Below are positions 45,840 through 54,883 of a DNA stretch of 64,000 nucleotides, in pieces. Both the position numbers and the translations under genes were made by a program. Each line of letters opens with the position of its first letter. The stretch's first letter is position 1. Source of the stretch: Microbacterium sp. T32 (GTDB taxonomy: Bacteria; Actinomycetota; Actinomycetes; Actinomycetales; Microbacteriaceae); contig NZ_LQQP01000011.1 of assembly GCF_001619615.1 (NCBI RefSeq), positions 21,783 through 85,782 on the forward strand. Reading direction: 5' to 3'. The notes under the pieces were generated by a model. The model did no database searches, had not been told where the DNA came from, and saw only the letters and a program-made list of their open reading frames with translations.

Positions 45840-46949
45840 ATGACCGCTCTCACCACCGCGCCGCGCCGCGCCGGGTCCTCCTCCTCGGGGATCCGGCGCG
45901 GCGAGGCCGCCGCCGGCTGGCTCTTCACCGCCCCGGTGCTGATCATCCTCGGCGTGTTCCTCCTCGTCCCGGTGCTCATGGCGCTGTGGGTGAGCTTCTC
46001 CGACTGGACCGGCCGGGGCAGCCCCTTCTCCTCGAACGTGAACTTCGTCGGTCTCGACAACTACGCCGCCGTGACCACCGGCGGAGGCCTTGCCGAACGC
46101 GACTTCGGCACGGCCCTGCGCAACAACGCCTGGTACGTGCTCCTCGTCGTTCCGCTGCAGACCGCCCTCTCGCTCTTCCTCGCCGTCCTCGTCAACCGCG
46201 CAGTGCTGCGCGGTCGCGGGTTCTTCCGCACGGCGTTCTACTTCCCCTCCGTCACCAGCTCCGTCGCGATCACCGTGCTGTGGCTGTTCCTCTTCTCCAC
46301 GTCGGGCGCGATCAACGAGGTGCTGTCGTGGCTGGGCATCAACGGCCCCAACTGGTTCAGCGACCCCTCCGGCATCGTGCACAACGCCCTCGCGGCGATC
46401 GGCGTCGCGAACGGCCCCGCCGCCCTCACCGGGAACACGTTCCTCGGCGTCTCGTGGTGGGACTGGCTCGGCGGACCGTCGGTCGCGATGTCGGCCTTCA
46501 TCCTCATGGCGGTCTTCACGACCTCGGGGACCTTCATGCTTCTGTTCATCGCGGGCCTGCAGAACATCGGCGGCGACGTGCAGGAGGCCGCGATGATGGA
46601 CGGTGCGAACGGGTGCCAGCGCTTCTGGCGCGTCACGCTCCCCCAGCTGCGGCCCGTCCTGTTCACGGTGCTGACCTTGGGACTCATCGGCACGTGGCAG
46701 GTGTTCGACCAGATCTACACCGGCACGCAGGGCGGACCGGGCAAGACGACCCTGACCCCCGCCTACCTCAGTTACTCGTCGGCCTTCCTGTCGCAGCAGT
46801 GGGGTCAGGGTGCGGCGATCGCGTTCGTGCTGTTCGTGATCATCGTCGTCCTGACGATCCTGCAGCGCTGGGTTCTGCGTGAACGTCCCGTCTCGCGTCG
46901 TCGCGCGCGGCAGTACGAAGTGCGCACCCCGAAGGGAGGCACGCGATGA
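45840..46949 (+). CDS. Sugar ABC transporter permease, MalF-type
   Basis: 369 aa, six to eight membrane helices. Basic N-terminus, LLVPVLMALWVSFSDW, and the EAA loop QEAAMMDGANGCQRFWRVTLPQLRP that contacts the ATPase. It overlaps the next permease gene by four bases. Pairs with the MalG-type subunit. Confidence 0.93.
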   Translation: MTALTTAPRRAGSSSSGIRRGEAAAGWLFTAPVLIILGVFLLVPVLMALWVSFSDWTGRGSPFSSNVNFVGLDNYAAVTTGGGLAERDFGTALRNNAWYVLLVVPLQTALSLFLAVLVNRAVLRGRGFFRTAFYFPSVTSSVAITVLWLFLFSTSGAINEVLSWLGINGPNWFSDPSGIVHNALAAIGVANGPAALTGNTFLGVSWWDWLGGPSVAMSAFILMAVFTTSGTFMLLFIAGLQNIGGDVQEAAMMDGANGCQRFWRVTLPQLRPVLFTVLTLGLIGTWQVFDQIYTGTQGGPGKTTLTPAYLSYSSAFLSQQWGQGAAIAFVLFVIIVVLTILQRWVLRERPVSRRRARQYEVRTPKGGTR

Positions 46950-47863
46950 CCGCCACGGCATCCCGCGAGGTCACCGTCGCCGCGGAGCAGGTCGTCGGCA
47001 GCCCGCGCCGCAAGCCCGCAAAGCACCGCATGTCGGGCAAGGCGCTGCGCTGGCAGATCGCCCTCTACGCGCTGCTGTGCGTGCTGGCGCTGATCTACAT
47101 CTACCCGTTCCTCGTGCAGGTGGCGACGTCGTTCAAGCCGGATGCCGTCGCCGCGGCCGATCCGATCTCGCTCGTGCCCCAGCCCTTCACGTGGGCCGCG
47201 TACGAGAGGCTCTTCCTCCGCTCCGACTTCCCCGTCTGGTTCGCCAACTCCGCGGTCGTCACCGTGTTCGTGACTCTCGGTCGCGTGTTCTTCAACTCCC
47301 TCGCCGGGTACGCCCTCGCGCGCTTGCAGTTCCGGGGGCGCGGGATCGTCTTCGCGGCCCTGGTCGCGGTCATGGCGGTCCCGGCGGTGGTGCTGCTGAT
47401 CCCGAAGTTCCTCGTGATCAATCAGCTCGGCATCTACGACTCGTACGCGGGCATGATCCTCCCCTTGTTGGTGGATGCCGCCGGTGTCTTCATCATGAAG
47501 AACTTCTTCGAATCGATCCCGCCGTCCGTCGAGGAGCAGGCGCGCATCGACGGGGCGAGCACGTTCCGCATCTTCTGGTCGGTCGTGCTGCCCATGGCGC
47601 GACCGGCGCTGATCACGATCGTGATCCTGTCCTTCCAGGGATCGTGGAACGAGCTGAGCCACTTCGTCATCTCGACCCAGTCGCCCGAGCTCACCACCCT
47701 GACCAAGGGCGTCGCGTCCCTCGCGAGCGGACAGCTCAGCCAGGGCAGCCAGTTCCCCCTCAAACTCGCGGCCGCGGCCATCATGACGATTCCGGTCGCC
47801 GTGGTGTTCTTCGTGTTCCAGCGCCGCATCATGAACGCCAGTGAAGGAGCCGTCAAAGAATGA
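46946..47863 (+). CDS. Sugar ABC transporter permease, MalG-type
   Basis: 305 aa, six helices with the EAA loop EEQARIDGASTFRIFWSVVLPMARP. ATGA overlap with the upstream permease and four-base overlap with the glycosidase gene. No ATPase gene follows, so the importer must use a shared MsiK-type ATPase encoded elsewhere. Confidence 0.93.
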   Translation: MTATASREVTVAAEQVVGSPRRKPAKHRMSGKALRWQIALYALLCVLALIYIYPFLVQVATSFKPDAVAAADPISLVPQPFTWAAYERLFLRSDFPVWFANSAVVTVFVTLGRVFFNSLAGYALARLQFRGRGIVFAALVAVMAVPAVVLLIPKFLVINQLGIYDSYAGMILPLLVDAAGVFIMKNFFESIPPSVEEQARIDGASTFRIFWSVVLPMARPALITIVILSFQGSWNELSHFVISTQSPELTTLTKGVASLASGQLSQGSQFPLKLAAAAIMTIPVAVVFFVFQRRIMNASEGAVKE

Positions 47864-49818
47864 CCACCGCCCCCGCCGCCTCGACGGACGCACCGACCGC
47901 CCCCGCCCCCGCCGATCCCGCGCCGCTGCAGCCCCTGCTCAGCGACGCCGTGATCGTGCTGCGGGCTCCGACGCAGGTGTGGTCCGACCGCGACGGAGCC
48001 ATGGGCACGGCCGCCGTGCACGGGATCTACCACGGGGACGTCCGGCACGTCCGGGCGCTCACCGCGTCCTGCGACGACTCGCCCATCGAGTGGATCTCGA
48101 CAGCGCCCGACGGTCCCTCGCGGATCGTGTTCGGCGGCGTCCTGCGCGGGATCGACGACACGACCCCCGATCCGAAGGTGCGGCTGCTCCGCGAGCGCAC
48201 GGTGGCCGACGGCCGCGTCGCCGAGACCTGGACGCTCCGCTCCCGTGTGGACACCGTCATCCGCACGACGCTGCGGTTGCGCTTCCACCCCGAGTTCGCG
48301 CTGCTCCACGAGGTGAAGTCCGGCCACGCCCGGCCGCAGCGGACCGAGGTCGCGATCGAGGCGGGATGGGCGCGCGTGTCCGCCGGACCTCAGGCGCTCG
48401 AGCTCACCGCGGCCGGGGCCGAGGTGGCATCCGGTTCCGAGTTCGTCGAGGCGGCCTGGGAGGTCGAGGTCCCCGCCTTCGGCGAGGCCGCCGTGACGTG
48501 GGAGCTCGCCCTGCGCGACGACACGCTCGTCGTCGGCGGAGCTGCGGCTCCGGCGCGCTGGGATGCCGCGTCCGTTGCCGCCCAGGCCCGCGACCCCCGG
48601 CTCGCGCGCTGGCTGATGACAGCGCTCGGCGACCTCGACGCCCTCCGCCTCGTGCTCCCCGACGACCCCGCGGACGAGTTCTTCGCGGCCGGCGCCCCGT
48701 GGTTCTTCACGCTTTTCGGCCGCGACTCGCTCTGGGCCGCGCGCCTCGCCCTCCCGCTGGACCGCGACATCGCGGCATCCACTCTCCGCGTGCTCGCGCG
48801 CCTGCAGGGCGAGGTCGACGACCCGCAGACCGCTCAGGAGCCGGGCAAGATCCTGCACGAGCTGCGCTCGTCGTCGCTCGAGATTCCGAGCGAGGGCATC
48901 TCCCTGCCGCCCCGGTACTACGGCAGCGTCGACTCCACCCCCCTGTGGATCTGCCTGCTCGCCGACGCGTGGCGCGCCGGCCTTCCCGACGACGAGGTCC
49001 GCGCGCTGCTCCCCGCGCTGCGCGGCGCTCTCGGCTGGATCCGCGACAGCGGTGACAGCGACGGCGACGGCTTCCTCGACTACATCGACCGTCTCGGAAC
49101 CGGGCTCGCGAACCAGGGGTGGAAGGACTCCGGCGACTCGATCCAGTGGCGCGACGGCTCGCTCGCCGACGGTCCGATCGCCCTGTGCGAGGTGCAGGGA
49201 TACGCGTACGAGGCCGCTCTCGCCGGCGCCGCGCTGCTCGCCGAGTTCGGCGACGAACAGGATGCCGCTGACATCGCCTTCTGGCGCGAATGGGCCGCCG
49301 ACCTGAAGACGCGCTTCGCCGAGGCCTATTGGATCGAGACCCCCGAGGGCCGGTACCCCGCCGTCGCCCTGGATCGCGAGAAGCGGCCGGTCGACACCCT
49401 CACGAGCAACATCGGTCACCTGATCGGCACGGGAATCCTGGATGCCGACGACGAGGCGCACATCGCTCGGTTGCTGCGTCACGAGTCGATGTCGAGCGGC
49501 TATGGCATCCGGACCATGTCGACCGGAGCCGCCGGGTACTGGCCGCTGTCGTACCACGGCGGCAGCGTGTGGGTGCACGACACCGCGATCGCCGTCCATG
49601 GCATGCAAAGGGCGGGGCTGCTCGCCCCGGCGCGCGCCGTCGTCGAGGAACTGCTGGATGCCGCGGAGGGGTTCGCGTACCGCGTCCCTGAGCTGCACTC
49701 CGGCGATCCGCGCTCCGAGACCTCCGTCCCGACGCCGTATCCCGCCGCGTGCCGCCCGCAGGCCTGGTCGGCGGCGGCCGCGGTGGTGTGCCTCGAGGTG
49801 CTCGAGTCGCGCGACTGA
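47860..49818 (+). CDS. Glycogen-debranching-type glycoside hydrolase
   Basis: 652 aa, cytoplasmic. The N-terminal beta-rich part (residues 20-230) matches the debranching N-terminal domain: VWSDRDGAMGTAAVHGIYHGDVRHV. The C-terminal (alpha/alpha)6 barrel contains FFTLFGRDSLWAARLALPL, TPLWICLLADAW, GLANQGWKDSGDSIQ and SSGYGIRTMSTGAAGYWPLSYHGGSVW. It presumably hydrolyses alpha-glucosides brought in by the transporter. Overlaps the permease gene, so transport and hydrolysis are coexpressed. Confidence 0.9.
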   Translation: MTTAPAASTDAPTAPAPADPAPLQPLLSDAVIVLRAPTQVWSDRDGAMGTAAVHGIYHGDVRHVRALTASCDDSPIEWISTAPDGPSRIVFGGVLRGIDDTTPDPKVRLLRERTVADGRVAETWTLRSRVDTVIRTTLRLRFHPEFALLHEVKSGHARPQRTEVAIEAGWARVSAGPQALELTAAGAEVASGSEFVEAAWEVEVPAFGEAAVTWELALRDDTLVVGGAAAPARWDAASVAAQARDPRLARWLMTALGDLDALRLVLPDDPADEFFAAGAPWFFTLFGRDSLWAARLALPLDRDIAASTLRVLARLQGEVDDPQTAQEPGKILHELRSSSLEIPSEGISLPPRYYGSVDSTPLWICLLADAWRAGLPDDEVRALLPALRGALGWIRDSGDSDGDGFLDYIDRLGTGLANQGWKDSGDSIQWRDGSLADGPIALCEVQGYAYEAALAGAALLAEFGDEQDAADIAFWREWAADLKTRFAEAYWIETPEGRYPAVALDREKRPVDTLTSNIGHLIGTGILDADDEAHIARLLRHESMSSGYGIRTMSTGAAGYWPLSYHGGSVWVHDTAIAVHGMQRAGLLAPARAVVEELLDAAEGFAYRVPELHSGDPRSETSVPTPYPAACRPQAWSAAAAVVCLEVLESRD

Positions 49819-49826
49819 CCCCTCCG

Positions 49827-49877
49827 GTGTCCAGGACACGCGGATGCCGCCGCGGCGCGTCCGCGTGTCTTGGACAC
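49827..49877. terminator. 51-bp stem-loop at convergent glycosidase and ybaK-like genes (TGTCCA family)
   Basis: Seventeen-base arms, one mismatch, starting GTGTCCAGGACACGCGG. Same core as the terminator at 43320. Confidence 0.75.
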
Positions 49878-49911
49878 TGAACCTCGGCGCTGCGCCGCAC
49901 AGCGCGCGGCG

Positions 49912-50388
49912 TCAGGCGACGGGCGCGACCGTTCCGCCGGTGAGACGCACCAGGTCGTCGAAGGTCAGCGGGAACACGGTGTGCGGCGTGCCGCCGGCGG
50001 CCCAGATCTGCGGGAACGCCGCGAGATCCTCGTCCACGATCGTCGTGAGCGGCGCCGGATGACCGGTGGGTGCGACGCCGCCGATGGGCTGACCCGTCGC
50101 GGCGAGCACCTGGTCCGGTGTCGCCCGACGGATGCCGCCGCGCCCGAGTCTCGCGGCGAGAGCCGCCGTGTCGACCCGGTGCGCGCCACTGGTCATGACG
50201 AGCAACGGTTCGTCGTCGCTCCAGAACACGAGGCTGTTGGCGATCGCGCCCACCGGAATCCCCAGTGCTTCTGCGGCCAAGACGGCCGTGTGCGCGGCGT
50301 CGGGAAGGACGACGATCTCCCCGGCGATCCCCGCGCGCTCCAGCGCGGCGGCGACAAGACGGCTACGGGTGGGGAGGGACTCGCTCAT
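49912..50388 (-). CDS. YbaK-like aminoacyl-tRNA deacylase
   Basis: 158 aa trans-editing protein fold that clears mischarged tRNAs. LPDAAHTAVLAAEALGIPVGAIANSLVFWSDDEPLLVMTSGAHRVD and later GQPIGGVAPTGHPAPL are family landmarks. TATGCT six bases before the ATG suggests a leaderless mRNA. The specific tRNA target is unknown. Confidence 0.87.
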   Translation of the reverse strand: MSESLPTRSRLVAAALERAGIAGEIVVLPDAAHTAVLAAEALGIPVGAIANSLVFWSDDEPLLVMTSGAHRVDTAALAARLGRGGIRRATPDQVLAATGQPIGGVAPTGHPAPLTTIVDEDLAAFPQIWAAGGTPHTVFPLTFDDLVRLTGGTVAPVA

Positions 50389-50515
50389 CGCGCCAGCATA
50401 TTGCTCGGTCACGTCCGGTCGTCGGCCACAATGTCGGACACAATGGAGAGGGATGCCGCAACGCCGCGGCATCCATGAGAGAGCCGCCCACAAGGCGACC
50501 GACCGAAGGATCGCG

Positions 50516-51583
50516 ATGACCACCGCCCTGCCCCTGCCCGATTTCGCCCACGAGCGCGTGGAGGTGAGCACGGGGCGCCGCAGCGGCCTGTTCATCGCCG
50601 TCGCGCTGCACTCCTCCGTGCTCGGCTCCGCTCTCGGCGGCGCCCGACTGTGGACCTACCCGCACTGGAGCGACGCGCTCGGTGACGCCCTCCGCCTTTC
50701 GGCCGCGATGACGTTGAAGAACGCCGCGGCGGGACTGGATGCCGGCGGCGGCAAGTCGGTCATCGGGCTGCCCGAGGGGACCGTGCTCGACGCCGACCGT
50801 CGCCGCGCCGCGTTCCTCGACCTCGGCGACGCCGTCGAGAGCATGGGCGGCCTGTACCGGACCGCGGAGGACGTCGGATCCACGACCGAGGACATGCTCG
50901 TCGTGAGCGAGCGGACAGCGCACGTCGTGGGACTCCCCGACGCGGTCGGCGGATCGGGCGAGCCGGCCGGACCCACCAGCCTCGGCGTGTACGCGTCGCT
51001 CGCGGCCACCCTCGAGCGCGTGGTCGGGTCGGACGACGTGCGGGGACGCCGGATCACGATCGCCGGTCTCGGACAGGTCGGCGGCCGCTTGGCCGAACGT
51101 CTCGCCGCCGAGGGCGCCGTCCTCACGGTCACGGACGTGAACCCCGACAAGCGCGCGCTGGCCGCGCAGCTCGGCGCGGCGTGGGTGGAGCCGGGCGACG
51201 CGCACTTCGTGCCGGCCGACGTCTTCGTCCCCGCGGGCATCGGCGGCGTGCTCACCGACGACGTGATCGATGCGCTCGACGCGCGCGCGGTGTGCGGTCC
51301 CGCGAACAACCCGTTGGCCGACCGGTCCGGCGCCGACCGCCTCGCCGCACGCGGAGTGCTCTACGCCCCCGATTTCGTCGTCAACGGAGGTGGCGTGATC
51401 TACCTCGACCTCACGGCCAAGCAGCTCGGCTCGCGGGAGTCGATCATGGCCCGCGTCGCGGGGATCGGCGACACTCTCCGCCGCGTCTTCGACGAAGCGG
51501 ACAGCCGCGGCGTGACGCCTCTCGCCGCAGCGGAGGGTCTCGCGGCAGAGCGACTGCGGACGGGCGCCGGCGCGTTGGTCTGA
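50516..51583 (+). CDS. Glu/Leu/Phe/Val-type dehydrogenase
   Basis: 355 aa NAD-dependent amino-acid dehydrogenase, most like leucine/valine dehydrogenases. Active-site segment MTLKNAAAGLDAGGGKSVIGL with catalytic Lys residues, ESMGGLYRTAEDVGST, NAD-binding GLGQVGGRLAERLA and CGPANNPLAD. It deaminates branched-chain amino acids to keto acids or the reverse. GAAGGA before ATG 50516. Confidence 0.9.
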   Translation: MTTALPLPDFAHERVEVSTGRRSGLFIAVALHSSVLGSALGGARLWTYPHWSDALGDALRLSAAMTLKNAAAGLDAGGGKSVIGLPEGTVLDADRRRAAFLDLGDAVESMGGLYRTAEDVGSTTEDMLVVSERTAHVVGLPDAVGGSGEPAGPTSLGVYASLAATLERVVGSDDVRGRRITIAGLGQVGGRLAERLAAEGAVLTVTDVNPDKRALAAQLGAAWVEPGDAHFVPADVFVPAGIGGVLTDDVIDALDARAVCGPANNPLADRSGADRLAARGVLYAPDFVVNGGGVIYLDLTAKQLGSRESIMARVAGIGDTLRRVFDEADSRGVTPLAAAEGLAAERLRTGAGALV

Positions 51584-51587
51584 CACA

Positions 51588-51631
51588 AAAGAATGAACCC
51601 CGGATGCCGAGGCATCCGGGGCTCATTCTTT
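51588..51631. terminator. Bidirectional terminator with A- and T-tracts
   Basis: Arms AAAGAATGA/TCATTCTTT and CCCCGGATGCC/GGCATCCGGGG form a 20-base-pair stem with one mismatch between the dehydrogenase and lsr2 genes. Confidence 0.9.
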
Positions 51632-51636
51632 GGGGG

Positions 51637-51975
51637 TCAGTGGGCGGCGTCGTATGCCTCGAGCACTGCCGCCGAGATACGCCCGCGGGAATTGATCGAG
51701 TAACCATTCGACTCGGCCCACGCGCGGACGTCGCCCAGGTCGCGGGCGGATGCGGAACGCGCCTTCGTCGTACGACGCGCGGGGGCAGGCGCAGAACCGA
51801 GCGTGCGACCGGCGGCCACGAACGGCTCGAACGCCGCGCGGAGCTTCGACGCATTGTCTTCGGAGAGGTCGATCTCGTACGCGCGACCCTCGAGCGAGAA
51901 ATGAATCGTGGTGCCGTCGTCGATGACGGTCCCGTCGAGATCGTCGATGAGCTGCGTGATCTGCTTTTTTGCCAT
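51637..51975 (-). CDS. lsr2: Lsr2-family nucleoid protein, copy 1
   Basis: 112 aa histone-like protein that bridges AT-rich DNA and silences foreign genes. N-terminal oligomerisation part KKQITQLIDDLDGTVIDDG, and C-terminal DNA-binding helix pair ARDLGDVRAWAESNGYSINSRGRISAAVLEAYDAAH with the SRGRI AT-hook-like loop. A TACAAT six bases before ATG 51975 marks a leaderless promoter; an upstream in-frame extension is not used. Confidence 0.93.
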   Translation of the reverse strand: MAKKQITQLIDDLDGTVIDDGTTIHFSLEGRAYEIDLSEDNASKLRAAFEPFVAAGRTLGSAPAPARRTTKARSASARDLGDVRAWAESNGYSINSRGRISAAVLEAYDAAH

Positions 51976-52058
51976 GCCGCGATTGTAGATCCGGCGGATG
52001 GGTGAATTCCGTGAGACGACGGCGAGTTCACCCGTCGAATAACCCCATCGGTCCCGGT

Positions 52059-52787
52059 TCAATCATTCCCGGAAGAACGCCGCGCCCCACCCTCGATTGC
52101 GGTGATGCGGTGGTCCTCACCGTGGGTCAGTTCGGTCGTCAGGAAATCCTCGTCGCCAGGCAGGCGGAGGGAGAACTCCGAGAATGCCGAAATGCGAAGC
52201 GCGACCTCGTCTGTCGCCGCATCGAGCACGTGACCGCCCACCCGACGATCATCGCTGAGGTAGTGCAGATGCAGCCCGGCCACCGTGATTCCCTGGTATA
52301 TGCGCGGCATCCAGAATCCGATCATGACACCCGACTGGTCGGCGCTCTCGGTTTCGATCTGCTCGGCCGCGACCTCGCCGAGCGGACGAGGCTCCTGCTG
52401 CCGCCGGGTGACCCGCGTTCGGACACGGGAGAAGACACCCTCGATCCGCACGGCGTGGAACAGGTTCCGACTGAGCAGCCGCTCCTCCACCGCCGCCGTC
52501 ATGCCGGCGAGCTCCAGACGGCCGAGCGTCACGGCCGCGACGTCGCCGAAAAAGCAGACATCGACGAACGGCACGGCTTCGTCGTCGCTCATCCGCCGGG
52601 GTACCGCATCCACGGTGCATTCGAAGGCCTCGCCATCGAGGAGGATCACCTCGCCGCCGAGACCCTCGCAGCACCCGACGCCCGTGTCACCCCACTGGCG
52701 GACTTCCGAGATCGGAACGCCCGAAGAGTACACACCCTCCATGAGCGCGTCGAGCACCGCGAACTGCGTCACGGCACCCACGCTCAT
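52059..52787 (-). CDS. alsD: Acetolactate decarboxylase
   Basis: 242 aa zinc enzyme converting acetolactate to acetoin. TQFAVLDALMEGVYSSGVPISEVRQWGDTGVG, GLGGEVILLDGEAFECTVDG-like stretch, and metal-binding GLHLHYLSDDRRVGGHVLD with the conserved His triad. It lies between two lsr2 genes on the same strand. No alsS is visible nearby. Start ATG 52787. Confidence 0.9.
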   Translation of the reverse strand: MSVGAVTQFAVLDALMEGVYSSGVPISEVRQWGDTGVGCCEGLGGEVILLDGEAFECTVDAVPRRMSDDEAVPFVDVCFFGDVAAVTLGRLELAGMTAAVEERLLSRNLFHAVRIEGVFSRVRTRVTRRQQEPRPLGEVAAEQIETESADQSGVMIGFWMPRIYQGITVAGLHLHYLSDDRRVGGHVLDAATDEVALRISAFSEFSLRLPGDEDFLTTELTHGEDHRITAIEGGARRSSGND

Positions 52788-52823
52788 CGGGAGCGATCCC
52801 CGCCGAGCAAGGAATTGCCTCTC

Positions 52824-53171
52824 TCAGGAATTCGCCGCGCGGTAAGCCTCGAGGATCGGGGCAGGGACGCGACCGCGGTCGCTCACCGTGTGACCGTTCG
52901 CGCGCGCCCATTCCCGCACCGCTGCGAGATCGACGTCGCTGGAGCGGCGCGAAGAACGCCCACGACGCGGGGCCGAGGCCGACCGACCGACCGCACGGGC
53001 AGCGTCGACGAACGGCGCGACGGCCGCATAGAACTTGTCCGCATTGCGGTCGGAGAGATCGATTTCGTAGGAACGACCCTCGATCGAGAAAGTGATCTGC
53101 TTTCCGCCGCCTTCTTCGAGGACGGTTCCGTCGAGATCGTCGACAAGATGCGTGATGTGCTTAATCGCCAT
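52824..53171 (-). CDS. Lsr2-family nucleoid protein, copy 2
   Basis: 115 aa paralogue of the copy at 51637: [56 protein letters not shown] and the C-terminal [30 protein letters not shown]. The DNA-binding loop is SDRGRV rather than NSRGRI. Presumably forms hetero-oligomers or binds overlapping sites. Probably starts the operon with alsD; TAGCAT lies nine bases upstream of the ATG. Confidence 0.92.
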   Translation of the reverse strand: MAIKHITHLVDDLDGTVLEEGGGKQITFSIEGRSYEIDLSDRNADKFYAAVAPFVDAARAVGRSASAPRRGRSSRRSSDVDLAAVREWARANGHTVSDRGRVPAPILEAYRAANS

Positions 53172-53331
53172 GATGCGAAAATGCTACACCTTTGACGCTA
53201 TGAATCCCGTGGACCTGTGGATGTGATATCGCAGTCTCGTCGAGATCGCCAGCGTTAGCGACTCAGGGACGAAGGTACTAACGTCCTCGGGTGGCGTTCG
53301 GTCCGGAGCGCCAGGACGGAGGAAGTGACGA

Positions 53332-54831
53332 GTGAGCGTTTTTCGCACCAAGTCCATCGAGCAATCCATTGCCGATACCGATGAGCCGGAGTTCCGGCTG
53401 AAGAAGTCGCTGAGCGCCCTCGACCTCACGGTGTTCGGGGTGGGCGTCGTCATCGGCGCCGGTATCTTCACCCTGACCGGACGCGCGGCCCACGACGTCG
53501 CGGGACCGGCGATCGTGATCAGCTTCGTGGTCGCCGCCATCGCGTGCGGTCTCGCGGCGATGTGCTACGCCGAATTCGCGTCCACGGTTCCCGTGTCGGG
53601 CTCGGCCTACACCTTCTCCTACGCCTCCCTGGGCGAGCTGTTCGCGTGGATCATCGGATGGGACCTGATCCTCGAGATGTTCCTCGGAGCCAGCGTCGTC
53701 GCCCAGGGATGGAGTGCGTACCTGAGCGCATTCCTCGAACAGCTCGGGATCGTGCTTCCGGCCGCCGTGTCGTACGGGGGCGTGGTCGATCTGCCGGCGG
53801 TACTGCTGGTCCTCGTGCTGGGCGGACTCATGACGGTGGGCATCAAGGAGTCGCTGCGGGTCAACCTCGTCCTCGTCGCCGTGAAACTCTTCATCGTCCT
53901 GTTCGTGATCGTCGCAGGTCTGATGTTCGTCAACCCCGCCAACTATCAGCCGTTCGTCCCCGACAGCGTCCCGACGGAATCCACCTCCGGCCTGACGCAG
54001 CCGCTGCTGCAGTTCCTCTCCGGCCTCGAACCCGCGACGTTCGGCGTCGGAGGCATCCTCGCCGGCGCGGCGCTGGTGTTCTTCGCTTACATCGGCTTCG
54101 ACGTCGTGGCCACGACCGCGGAGGAGACCAAGAAGCCGCAGCGCGACATGCCGATCGGCATCATCGCCTCGCTCATCATCTGCACGATCCTCTACTGCGC
54201 CGTGGCGCTCGTGGTCACCGGCATGGTGTCGTACCGCGACCTGGACCCCGCGGCCGCGCTCGCCAACGCCTTCGCGTTCCACGGACAGGGGTGGATGGCC
54301 ACGGTCATCTCCGCCGGAGCCGTCGCGGGCCTGACCACGGTGGTGCTCACGCTCCTCATCGGTGCGACGCGCATCATCTTCGCGATGTCGCGCGACGCGC
54401 TGCTCCCCCAGCGGCTGGCAAAGGTGCACCCGCGCTTCCGCACCCCGTGGGTGATCTCCCTGATCGTCACCGTCATCGTCGCGGTCGTGGCCGGGGTCAC
54501 CCCGGTCGGGGTGCTCGAGGAGATGGTCAACATCGGCACGCTGTCGGCGTTCGTCCTCGTCTCCGTCGGCGTGATCGTGCTGCGGCGCACGCGCCCCGAC
54601 CTGAAGCGCGGTTTCCGCGTGCCGTGGAGTCCCGTGCTTCCGATGCTGTCGGCGCTGATCTGCACGTACCTCATGCTCAACCTCTCGGTCGAGACCTGGC
54701 TGCGGTTCCTCATCTGGCTCGCGATCGGCTTCGCGATCTACTTCGCCTACTCGCGGCGCCATGCGCGCGTGGGGACCGGCGAGTTCCTGGATCCCGCGAA
54801 GCCCGGCGTGGTGGGTCCGCCGAAGGACTGA
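53332..54831 (+). CDS. APC-family amino-acid permease (cationic-type)
   Basis: 499 aa with 12-14 helices. Family signature LKKSLSALDLTVFGVGVVIGAGIFTLTGRAAHDVAGPAIVISF and FAYIGFDVVATTAEETKKPQRDMPIGI place it in the cationic amino-acid transporter group. Imports an amino acid; specificity unknown. GGAGGA precedes GTG 53332 by eight bases. C-terminal tail is polar. Confidence 0.9.
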   Translation: MSVFRTKSIEQSIADTDEPEFRLKKSLSALDLTVFGVGVVIGAGIFTLTGRAAHDVAGPAIVISFVVAAIACGLAAMCYAEFASTVPVSGSAYTFSYASLGELFAWIIGWDLILEMFLGASVVAQGWSAYLSAFLEQLGIVLPAAVSYGGVVDLPAVLLVLVLGGLMTVGIKESLRVNLVLVAVKLFIVLFVIVAGLMFVNPANYQPFVPDSVPTESTSGLTQPLLQFLSGLEPATFGVGGILAGAALVFFAYIGFDVVATTAEETKKPQRDMPIGIIASLIICTILYCAVALVVTGMVSYRDLDPAAALANAFAFHGQGWMATVISAGAVAGLTTVVLTLLIGATRIIFAMSRDALLPQRLAKVHPRFRTPWVISLIVTVIVAVVAGVTPVGVLEEMVNIGTLSAFVLVSVGVIVLRRTRPDLKRGFRVPWSPVLPMLSALICTYLMLNLSVETWLRFLIWLAIGFAIYFAYSRRHARVGTGEFLDPAKPGVVGPPKD

Positions 54832-54838
54832 CCTGTCC

Positions 54839-54880
54839 CATCGGATGCCACGACTCGACGCCGGGTCGTGGCATCCGATG
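54839..54880. terminator. Perfect 16-bp-arm stem-loop at convergent permease and regulator genes
   Basis: Arms CATCGGATGCCACGAC and its complement with a ten-base loop, eight bases past the permease stop and three before the regulator stop. Confidence 0.85.
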
Positions 54881-54883
54881 TTC

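Noticed and set aside
47434..49839. 801-aa minus-strand frame opposite permease and glycosidase genes
   Set aside because: Antisense shadow of two domain-supported genes.
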